Source: Paenibacillus sp. (GTDB lineage: Bacteria > Bacillota > Bacilli > Paenibacillales > YIM-B00363). From it: a DNA stretch of 64,000 bases. The stretch spans positions 248,001 to 312,000 of the forward strand of contig NZ_JAPSKE010000003.1 in NCBI RefSeq assembly GCF_031177825.1, written 5' to 3'. Positions 1-8,200 of this stretch are shown here, piece after piece. The notes below the pieces were generated by a model that saw only the letters and a program-made list of their open reading frames with translations, was not told the DNA's origin and ran no database searches. A program made the translations under genes and the position numbers. Position 1 is the first letter of the stretch, and the number at the start of each line of letters is the position of its first letter.

Positions 1-1269
1 TACGCCCAGGCCGCGATCCGCTACGGAGTCGTCGATTTTTTGCTGAAGCCGTGCAATGAACAGACGCTGCTTGAGGTGCTGAAGAAGGCGTACGAACGCT
101 TGAAGGGAGTGCTCCGCCAGCAGGAGGAACGGGAAGCGGACCGCAAGCTGAAGGAGGAAGCGCTGCTGCGTGCGCTGACGCTCCGGCTTCCGATGCTTTC
201 CGCGGAGGAGCGCCTCGCGCGGGAGCAGGTGATCGGCAGGCAGATGCTGCTCGTCGCGGTGGACGATTATTTTCCGAAAAACCGACAGTACCGGGAAAAG
301 GACCTCGGGCTCCTGCAGTTTGCGCTTTACAACATCATCTCGGAGATGATGGCTCGCGACGATCGGAAAGGCGCGTTCGTATCGCTCGAGTTCGACCGGT
401 TCTCGCTGTTCCTGGAAGCCGGGACCGATGCGGAGGAATTCGGTCGTCAGTGCAGAGAGGCGTTGCTGGATTACATCGGCATTAGCCTGACCGTCATTGC
501 CTGCGGGACGATCACCTCGGCCGAGGATCCTCCCGCCAATTATGAGAGGTATCTGAAGGCCCGTTCCGCTTACGGACCGCAGTGGGAATGGGACGCCGCT
601 CCGGCGGAACGAATGGAGAGCCGGGCCCGCTCCAAGGAGCTGGAAGCCCAGTTGACCGGAGCTATTCTTCTCGGACAGGTGGAAAACCTGGAGCGGGTGC
701 TCTCGGACATGGTAGAACGCCTTCGGCAGCTTCCTCTTGCCGAAGCGAAGATGGAGGCGCTCGCGCTGACGTTCGCGATGCATGCCACGGCCAAGCGCCA
801 GTTGGATGCGCCGGAGGAAACGGGGGGCTTCGGGGAACGGATCGGGAACCTGCAGGCCCTGCAGTCCGTCCAGGAAACCGGCGCTTGGATCAGGTCGGCG
901 GCCGATGGGTTTTTGGCCCGTTACGAGGAATGGAAAGCCGGCAAGAACGACAACCTGATCGACAGGACCCTCGAATATATCGATAAGCACTATAGGGAAG
1001 CCTGCACGCTAACGGAAGTAGCCGAGCATCTTCACATCAGCCCGACGTACTTCAGCAAGCTGTTCAAAAAGGTAACGGGCGACAATTTCAGCGCGTATCT
1101 GACCAAGATTCGCATGCAGAAGGCGGAGCTCCTGCTTGTCAATACCGACATGAAGGTATTTGAAATCGCCGCTGCGGTCGGATATGACGATCCCAATTAT
1201 TTTACCAACGTCTTCCGGATGGTCCACCGCATGTCGCCCAGCGACTACCGCAAAAAGAAGAAAAACTGA
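1..1269 (+). CDS. AraC-type response regulator (YesN-like), 5' end outside window
   Basis: The reading frame is open from base 1, so this is the last 422 residues of a longer protein. The first residues (GVVDFLLKPCNEQ) match the end of a CheY-like receiver domain, including the conserved Lys-Pro. A long middle region follows. The C-terminal 100 residues form a double helix-turn-helix AraC domain (EVAEHLHISPTYFSKLFKK, then IAAAVGYDDPNYFTNVFR). In Bacillota such YesN-type regulators pair with a YesM-type sensor kinase and switch on the neighbouring LplABC-type sugar importer. The permease genes start 170 bases downstream after a terminator, which fits that role. The kinase is presumably just left of the window. 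The family call is secure; the sugar signal is unknown. Confidence 0.93.
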   Translation, partial: YAQAAIRYGVVDFLLKPCNEQTLLEVLKKAYERLKGVLRQQEEREADRKLKEEALLRALTLRLPMLSAEERLAREQVIGRQMLLVAVDDYFPKNRQYREKDLGLLQFALYNIISEMMARDDRKGAFVSLEFDRFSLFLEAGTDAEEFGRQCREALLDYIGISLTVIACGTITSAEDPPANYERYLKARSAYGPQWEWDAAPAERMESRARSKELEAQLTGAILLGQVENLERVLSDMVERLRQLPLAEAKMEALALTFAMHATAKRQLDAPEETGGFGERIGNLQALQSVQETGAWIRSAADGFLARYEEWKAGKNDNLIDRTLEYIDKHYREACTLTEVAEHLHISPTYFSKLFKKVTGDNFSAYLTKIRMQKAELLLVNTDMKVFEIAAAVGYDDPNYFTNVFRMVHRMSPSDYRKKKKN

Positions 1270-1293
1270 CCGGAACTTCCGGTTAGGACGTAA

Positions 1294-1321
1294 CCGATGG
1301 GAAACCGCCCATCGGTTTTTT
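1294..1321 (+). terminator. Rho-independent terminator after the response regulator
   Basis: An 8-bp perfect stem (CCGATGGG / CCCATCGG) with a 6-base loop is followed by a run of six T. It ends the regulator transcript and separates it from the importer genes. Confidence 0.9.
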
Positions 1322-1442
1322 GCTATTTTGCAAAGGACAAGAAATTACAGGTTTTGAACCGGATATTCAAGGTCGCGATCCGGCCGATCTCGTAAGATAG
1401 AGTCAGCAAGAGACAGATCAACATGCAAAAGGAGTGGTTGGC

Positions 1443-2402
1443 GTGGGTGTGAACCCCAGCCTGACGATATCGGACGGGAAACCGAAGCGTGCGAGGCGAA
1501 CGAGAAGCGACATCGTCAAGATGTTCAAGCAGAATCTGCCCCTGTATATCATGTTTTTACCCGGGTTGCTGGTTCTCATTATTTTCAAATACCTCCCGAT
1601 GGGCGGCATCGTAATCGCCTTCAAAGATTACAACCTGTTCGACGGCATTATGAACAGCCCCTGGGTCGGCATGAAAAATTTTGAACTTCTGTTCAACCAG
1701 TCGCAAACCGAGCAGATCATCCGGAATACGTTGATGATCAGTGTCATCGGAATCGCGGTCGGGTTTCCGATGCCGATTATCCTGGCGATCATGCTCAATG
1801 AAGTCCGAAAGCTGTGGTTCAAGCGCGTGGTACAGACCTTTGTGTATATGCCGCACTTTTTCTCCTGGGTGATCGTCGGCGGCATCGTGCTTTCACTATT
1901 CGCGATTGAAGGCGGCACCATCAACAAATGGCTCAGCGCCGTTGCGGAACCGTACCCCTTCTTGTATCAGCCGCTGTCCTGGCTGGCGATCTTCTTCGGC
2001 TCGGGCATCTGGAAGGAAACCGGCTTCGCGGCGATCATCTACCTGGCGGCCCTCACGGCCGTCGACCCAAGCCTGTACGAGGCTGCGAGCATCGACGGGG
2101 CCAATAAGTGGAAGCAAATCCGCCATGTCACGATCCCCGGGATCAGCACCACCATCGTGCTTCTTTTGATCCTTCAGGTAGGCAAGGTGATGGATGTAGG
2201 CTTCGATCCGATTTACAACCTGCAGAATGCGGGGGTCATGGAAGTCGCGAACGTAATCTCTCTGTATATCTATCAGGTCGGGATCCAGCGCGGGCAGTAC
2301 AGCCTGACGTCGGCCATGGGATTGTTCGAGAATTTGGTAGGGCTCGTCCTGGTCCTTATGGCAAACTTCTTTGCCCGTAGATGTAACCAGGGATTATGGT
2401 AA
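1443..2402 (+). CDS. Sugar ABC transporter permease, LplB/YteP family
   Basis: A 319-residue inner-membrane permease with about six hydrophobic helices and the cytoplasmic EAA loop (EAASIDGANKWKQIRHVTIP) that docks the ATPase. The N-terminal stretch LPLYIMFLPGLLVLIIFKYLPM is typical of LplB/YteP proteins, which import oligosaccharides (often uronate- or galactan-derived) in Bacillus and Paenibacillus. GTG at 1443 is preferred because AAGGAG at 1429-1434 lies 8 bases upstream; the in-frame GTG at 1434 would overlap that site. It forms an operon with the second permease (12-base gap) and the binding lipoprotein. No ATPase gene is nearby, as usual for this family, which shares an MsmX-type ATPase. 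Confidence 0.93.
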   Translation: MGVNPSLTISDGKPKRARRTRSDIVKMFKQNLPLYIMFLPGLLVLIIFKYLPMGGIVIAFKDYNLFDGIMNSPWVGMKNFELLFNQSQTEQIIRNTLMISVIGIAVGFPMPIILAIMLNEVRKLWFKRVVQTFVYMPHFFSWVIVGGIVLSLFAIEGGTINKWLSAVAEPYPFLYQPLSWLAIFFGSGIWKETGFAAIIYLAALTAVDPSLYEAASIDGANKWKQIRHVTIPGISTTIVLLLILQVGKVMDVGFDPIYNLQNAGVMEVANVISLYIYQVGIQRGQYSLTSAMGLFENLVGLVLVLMANFFARRCNQGLW

Positions 2403-2414
2403 GGAGGACGCATC

Positions 2415-3284
2415 ATGAAAGATTCATTCGGCGATAAGGTGTTTTATGCTTGCAATTACTTGGTGCTGACGCTGATCGGGCTCAGCTGCGTTCTTCCGCT
2501 CATTCATATCGTCGCGTTGTCGCTGAGCGACAGCCACTCCGTTTTATCGGGAGACGTCGCTTTCCTGCCGATTGGGTGGACGATGGAGTCATACGGGACG
2601 CTTTTCCGCGGATCGCGCATTTTCGACGCGTTTCAAAACAGCGTGGTCATCACGGTGGTCGGAACGGCAATGGCGATGGTCGTCACGATCCTAACCGCGT
2701 ACCCGCTGTCCAAGAAGTACTTCCTCGGTAAAAAGGTTTTCCTGCTGGCGTTCCTGTTCACCATGATGTTCGGCGGCGGAACGATTGCCAACTACCTTGT
2801 GTTCAAGGAACTCGGCATCATCAATACGTACTGGGCGCTTTGGCTTCCGGGCCTGATCAACGTATATAACCTGCTGATCCTGCGCACATTCTTTCTCAAC
2901 CTGCCGGAGGAGCTGGAGGATGCGGCCCGGATCGACGGCTGCGGAGAGTGGAGGCTTCTCGGCTCCATCATGCTTCCCCTTTCCCTTCCCGTGCTCGCGA
3001 CGCTCACGTTGTTCAACGCGGTCGGATATTGGAACGCTTTCGTCGGCGTCCTGATTTATATCAACGAGACCGACAAGTACAACCTTACGGTGCTGATCCA
3101 GAATATGATCCGGTCGCAAACGTTGATCCAGGAGGTCATCACATCCGATTCGGCGGCGGAAATCACGCCGGAGGGTGTAAAAGCGGCAGGTATTATGATT
3201 CTTACCGTTCCGATGCTCATCGTTTATCCTTTCCTGCAAAAGTATTTCGTCAAGGGGGCGCTGCTCGGATCGGTAAAAGGTTGA
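2415..3284 (+). CDS. Sugar ABC transporter permease, LplC/YtcP family
   Basis: A 289-residue partner permease with six predicted membrane spans and an EAA loop (EDAARIDGCGEWRLLGSIML). The ending (VYPFLQKYFVKGALLGSVKG) is the signature C-terminus of LplC/YtcP proteins. It starts at ATG 2415 with AAGGAGG at 2401-2407. It would form a heterodimer with the preceding LplB-like protein in the cytoplasmic membrane, with the lipoprotein encoded next as substrate receptor. The closely similar protein at 46870-47739 belongs to a separate importer of the same type. Substrate specificity cannot be read from the permease itself. Confidence 0.94.
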   Translation: MKDSFGDKVFYACNYLVLTLIGLSCVLPLIHIVALSLSDSHSVLSGDVAFLPIGWTMESYGTLFRGSRIFDAFQNSVVITVVGTAMAMVVTILTAYPLSKKYFLGKKVFLLAFLFTMMFGGGTIANYLVFKELGIINTYWALWLPGLINVYNLLILRTFFLNLPEELEDAARIDGCGEWRLLGSIMLPLSLPVLATLTLFNAVGYWNAFVGVLIYINETDKYNLTVLIQNMIRSQTLIQEVITSDSAAEITPEGVKAAGIMILTVPMLIVYPFLQKYFVKGALLGSVKG

Positions 3285-3428
3285 TTCGTTTACTCTGTAA
3301 AGGAGTGATGCCGGGCTTTGGAGAATCATTCCGATAGGAAAGCGCTCGAAAAGCGACGCGGATAACGAAACGGAGAATTGCCGAGGGTTTGCTTAACCGA
3401 ATGTACGAACCATGAGAGGGGTAACCGA

Positions 3429-5123
3429 ATGAATAACAAAAAATGGTTGATAGGGAGCGCGGCCGTCGTTGCGGCTGCAACGATCGTACTGGCCGGCTGT
3501 TCGCAAGGAGCCAAGGAACCGGGGGATTCCACCGCTCCTGCAGCTTCGAAGGAACCGGGAGCTTCCGCCGCTCCCGAAGCTTCGAAGGAGCCGGAAGTCA
3601 GAAGAGATATATCCGTAAGCGTGTATGACCGCGGCAACGTTCCGGCCGCGGAAGGAACGATCGAAGACAACCGCTGGACGAAATGGCTGAGCGAGAACGG
3701 CCCGGCCAACCTGAAATTCGTCGCCATCCCGCGCTTTGAGTCGCAGCAAAAGCTGAACGTTCTCTTCGCCTCGGGAAGCGCGCCGGATTTGATTTTCGAA
3801 TATGCTCCGCACATTAAGCAGCCGCTCATCGACCAGAAGCTGATTATGCCGCTGGACGAACTGATCGAGGAGCACAGCGCCACCTATAAGGAAATGCTGA
3901 AGCAGTACCCGCAGCTGAAGAAAGTCGGCACGAAAGCGGACGGCAAGCTTTACGAATTCGCCAGAATGTCCGAAGTGGTACCGGTCCATGCGCTCTTTAT
4001 CCGTGAAGACTGGCTGAAAAAGCTGAATCTGCAAGTGCCTCAGACGACCGAAGAGCTGTATGCGGTAGCGAAGGCGTTCGCCGAGCAGGATCCGGACGGC
4101 AACGGCGAGAAGGACACGTACGGCATCGCGATCAGCCACCAGTCCGGTCATGTGGTCGACCAAATTTTCCAGGCGACCCGCTGGGGCGTGAAGAACGGTC
4201 AGCTGGAGTACAACTGGGCGAACTTCCAAGAGTCTCTTGCCTTTAAGAAAAAGCTGTTCGACGAGGGAATCGTGGATAAGGATTTCCTGAACGACAACAA
4301 CGGGGCGAAAGCGAAGCAGGACTTCATCAACGGCAAAATCGGCATCTATCCGATCCAGCCGTCGAGCTGGCCGAACTTCGCCACGACGGAGCTTGCCTCC
4401 CTGAAGAAGAACGTGCCGACCGCTGCCGTACAGCCGATCCCGTATCCGAAGAGTCCGGCGGGCCAGTTCATTCCCGCGCTGCAAAACCCGGTTCAAGCGG
4501 TCGCCATGATTAACGCCAAAGCAAAATATCCGGAAGCCGTCGTGAAATACATCGATTTCCTGCTCAAGCCGGAAACCCGCAATACGCTGAGACACGGTAT
4601 CGAGGGCACGCACTGGAAGCTTGGCGCCAACGGATGTCCGGAAGTGATCGACGCGGAGAAAAAGAAAAACGAAATCTCCTGGAACGGCGACATGCAGATG
4701 ATGAGCAGCATGGTGCTCGACCCGAAATGCGGCAAGCTGGACAACTCGTTCAACCTGAACGACCCGATCCAAAAGGAAGGCTATGAGATCTACCTGAAGG
4801 CAAAGCAAATTTACATGGATGCGAGCAAGCCTTATGTCGATATTACGCATCCGGAGCACATGCCGTCCCTGCCGAAGGATTTGGAGACCATCTCCAACCC
4901 GCTGACGAAGCAAGTGGACGACATGCTGAAAAAGGGCATCATCGACGGCGCGGCTTCCACGCCTGAGAAAACCATCCAGGAAATGCAGGAAGCTTGGAAC
5001 AAAGGCGACGGGAAGAAAATTGAAGACTGGTTCAAAAACTGGTATGCCACCGAAAGCGAAAACGCATTCCTGGCAAAAGACATTATCGAGGTCATGAAAC
5101 AGCAGCAAGCTGCGAAGGAATAG
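3429..5123 (+). CDS. Extracellular solute-binding lipoprotein of the LplABC-type importer
   Basis: A 564-residue lipoprotein. The signal peptide ends in a lipobox (VLAGC), so the mature protein would be lipid-anchored on the outer face of the membrane. A Pro/Ser/Glu-rich linker with repeated KEP(G)AS units follows, then a large bilobed binding domain of the LplA type (motifs IREDWLKKLNL and DPDGNGEKDTYG). ATG 3429 is chosen because it gives the signal peptide directly and has GAGAGGGG just upstream; the frame is open further upstream but has no signal there. It follows the two permeases at a 144-base gap and precedes the giant secreted enzyme, so it probably captures that enzyme's products. 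Confidence 0.93.
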   Translation: MNNKKWLIGSAAVVAAATIVLAGCSQGAKEPGDSTAPAASKEPGASAAPEASKEPEVRRDISVSVYDRGNVPAAEGTIEDNRWTKWLSENGPANLKFVAIPRFESQQKLNVLFASGSAPDLIFEYAPHIKQPLIDQKLIMPLDELIEEHSATYKEMLKQYPQLKKVGTKADGKLYEFARMSEVVPVHALFIREDWLKKLNLQVPQTTEELYAVAKAFAEQDPDGNGEKDTYGIAISHQSGHVVDQIFQATRWGVKNGQLEYNWANFQESLAFKKKLFDEGIVDKDFLNDNNGAKAKQDFINGKIGIYPIQPSSWPNFATTELASLKKNVPTAAVQPIPYPKSPAGQFIPALQNPVQAVAMINAKAKYPEAVVKYIDFLLKPETRNTLRHGIEGTHWKLGANGCPEVIDAEKKKNEISWNGDMQMMSSMVLDPKCGKLDNSFNLNDPIQKEGYEIYLKAKQIYMDASKPYVDITHPEHMPSLPKDLETISNPLTKQVDDMLKKGIIDGAASTPEKTIQEMQEAWNKGDGKKIEDWFKNWYATESENAFLAKDIIEVMKQQQAAKE

Positions 5124-5135
5124 ATCGAGAGCTTC

Positions 5136-5173
5136 GGCAGGGACGTCTCGCGGGAAAGCGTGCCGTCCCTGCC
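5136..5173 (+). other. Hairpin without U-tract after the binding-lipoprotein gene
   Basis: A 10-bp perfect inverted repeat (GGCAGGGACG / CGTCCCTGCC) around an 18-base loop lies 12 bases after the lipoprotein stop. There is no T-run, so it is more likely a processing or stabilising stem than a full terminator. A hairpin of the same design follows the other importer lipoprotein at 28837-28870. Confidence 0.6.
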
Positions 5174-5201
5174 GATCTTACAGCGTATTCAGGGACTTGA
5201 A

Positions 5202-5215
5202 CGTAAACGCTTACA
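5202..5215. promoter_or_regulatory. Candidate cre / LacI-family operator
   Basis: CGTAAACGCTTACA is one base from TGTAAACGCTTACA, a good CcpA cre-type sequence. It lies 35 bases before the start of the secreted GH50-like gene, where catabolite repression would be expected. No convincing -35/-10 pair is seen next to it. Confidence 0.5.
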
Positions 5216-5250
5216 ATGTTTGAACCCTATCTATTGTAAGGAGGTTAATA

Positions 5251-8200
5251 ATGAAGGTTCGAAAGGGTATCGCGTGGCTGCTGTTATGGTCCATGCTGGC
5301 GACGGCGTTCCTTCCGGTTTCTCTCGCGCATGCGGCCGAGGGGGAGACTCCGGCTTACTTGGTCGACGACCTGAACGATTGGAGCCTTACGTTCTCGCAT
5401 TCGTCTACCTTAACGATTCAGACATCCACGGACCCGGCCGACGGCAGCAGGGTGAGACGTTCGTCGGCGAGCGGGGAATCGATCGTATACAAGTCGGACG
5501 CCCCTCTGCAGTCGTTCGAGGTATACGGGTATTACAATCCGAATGCCAAGCCGTATTCCCATCCGATCTTTGCCGTATCGGCCGACGGGGTGACCTATAC
5601 GAGAGTGACGCCCGAGATGTACGACGCTGGCGGTTATCTCCATTTGCTCGTGTATGAATTGCTTACGCTTCCCGCGGATGCCCGCTACCTGAAGATCCAG
5701 TATACGGGAGGGCTGATCGCCAACTCGCCCTTGATCGGCAGGGTTGTCCTGAACGGCCCGGCGTCCGTCGGCGCCTCGCCCGCCCCGGGCTTGGTGGACA
5801 GCGGGACGCAGGTCACGCTGGCGACGCCGACGGCGGAAGCCGGAATGTATTACACGACGGACGGCAGCGACCCTCGCGTATCGGCTACCCGTCAGGCGTA
5901 TACCGTCCCGCTTGAAATCACCGGAGAGACGCTGCTGAGAGCGGCTTCCTACCTGCCTGGCGGCGGCGCGCCGGTCAGCCATGTGTCGACGTTCCGCTAC
6001 GTCGCAAAGAATCCGGATTCGCTGCTCCTGCCCGCGCTGGAGGACGCGCATGTCGACAAGTCGCAGCCGGCCGTCAACTACGGCTCGGCCGCCTCGATGA
6101 TCTTAAAGAGTCTTAACAACCGCGAAGCCTACTTGAAGTTCGACGTCTCCTCTCTCGGGGAGCAGATCGACTCCGTTTATTTGAACGTCTCGGCCCGGGC
6201 GTCCGACCCGGCGAACGTTCCCGCCAAGCTGCGGGTGTTTCCGGTCGGCGCCGGCTGGACGGAAAGCGCGCTGACGTTCAGCAATAAGCCGCTGCCGACG
6301 CCTCCTCCTGCCAGCGGGTTCTTGGATGAAGTGATTCTCCCCTACGACCCGCAAGGCTGGATCCAGTTCGACGTAACCAAGTATGTCCGCGAGCAAAAGT
6401 GGCAGGGAGCCGATACGATCGCCTTTGCGGTCGTCAACGCCAGCGACGGCCTGACGCAGGTGAACAGCAAGGAAGCGGCGGCCGATGCCCCGTTCCTGAT
6501 CGCGAACCCGGGCGACGCTTCCGTGCCTGTCGGGCTGACCGACGAACTGAACGACTTCAACCAAATTTTCCAGCGTTCGAACATGCGCGTCGAGGGTGCG
6601 GATTCGCATTACTTCGGCGGCGATCCGAAGCGTCTGACGCGCAACACCGTAAGCGACGGTTTTATCCTTTACAAGACAGCGTACGAAATTCGTTCCTTCT
6701 CTGCGGCGAGCTACTTTCACCTCTCCGCTCCGGTCCATCACCACCAGTTCTTCGCTTCGGCGAACGGGACGGATTTTACGGAGGTCATTCCGACGATCTA
6801 TAAGGAAGGCGCCGCCGTATCGAACTGGCAGAAATTCGGATACGAGTCTTTCGATGTGCCGGACGACACGCGTTATTTAAAGATCGTATTCCGTGGCGCC
6901 GAAAAATCCTGGATCCCGCAGCTGTCCAACGTCGTGCTGAACCAGAATACGGCTGCCGTGCAGGCGAGCCCGCCGGACGGCCTGATCGGCAACGAGCCGC
7001 TGCAGGTGACGCTGACTTCCCCGACGGAGGGGGCGCAAATCTATTACAAAGAAAACGGCGATGCCGAATTCAAGCTCTATACGGGTCCTGTCGCCTTGAC
7101 CCAATACACCGTTCTGGAAACGTATGCGGAAAAGGCCGGCATGCAGCGTAGTCCGCTCAGCGCCTACACTTATTATGCTAAAGCGGATCTGGTGGTGGAC
7201 CGGTTCGGTCAAATCATCGCCGCCGATTTCCCCGAGAAAGTAACCGACGAAGCGGAACTGCGCGCGGACGCCGTCAAGGATGAAGCGTATTACGGGAGCC
7301 TGCAAATTCCGGCGGATTTCGACGAGCTGGGCGGTCTAAAGGACAGCAAGACGACATACGGCCTGGACGCCAAAGGTTTCTTCAGCATCCAGGAAGTAAA
7401 CGGCCGCAAGGTCATGGTATCGCCGCAGGGTTCCGTTTACTTCAGCCTGGGGATGAACGGGATCACGAACAATGAAACCTTCACCAAAGTGACGGGACGG
7501 GAACAAATTTACGAATGGCTGCCGCCGTACGAGGGCGTTTACAAGCCGGCCTTCCTGAATTCGAAGGATAACTTCTCCTTCTACATGGCAAACCTGTACA
7601 AGAAATTCGGAAAAATGCCGAACTCACGGGAATTTTTCGCGCTGGCGACCGAGCGGATCAAGAAATGGGGTTTTAACAGCGCCGGCGCCTGGGGCAACAA
7701 CCAGTATGCGGCAGAAAACAATCTCCCGTATACGCTGATGCTTCCTCTGAGCAGCATGGAGTGGGCGAAAATCACGGATCTGAAAGTGTTCGACATTTTT
7801 GCGGACGATGCGGAAGCGAAGATCGACGACGTCTTTTCAAGAGCCCTTCCTCCCAAAAAGGATGATCCGCTGCTGATCGGCTACTTCATCGATAACGAAT
7901 ACCATTACCACAAAATCGCGACGACCCTGCCGAAGCTAAAGGGCAGCCAGGTGGCGATGAAGCGCAGGCTCGTGCAAATGCTTGAGGAAAAATACGGGAC
8001 GATCGAGGCCTTCAATGCGAGCTGGGAGGCATCCTTCGCCAGCTTCGAAGCGATGAACGATGCGGAATTGTTCGTGGATACGGACGAGGCGGTTCAGGAT
8101 ATCGATAATTTTATGGCGCTCTATCTGGATGCGTTCTACGGAACCGTTGCCCGGGCGTTCAAGAAATACGACCCGAATCACCTCCTGCTCGGCGACCGCT

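Noticed and set aside
3337..3351. GGAAAGCGCTCGAAA as a cre site before the lipoprotein gene
   Set aside because: Only one half fits the consensus well, and it lies inside an operon where a cre site would be less expected.
3393..5108. Long open frame on the minus strand opposite the importer lipoprotein gene
   Set aside because: GC-rich codon bias on the plus strand leaves the antisense frame open. It has no ribosome site, an Arg/Leu/Val-heavy composition and no recognisable domain.
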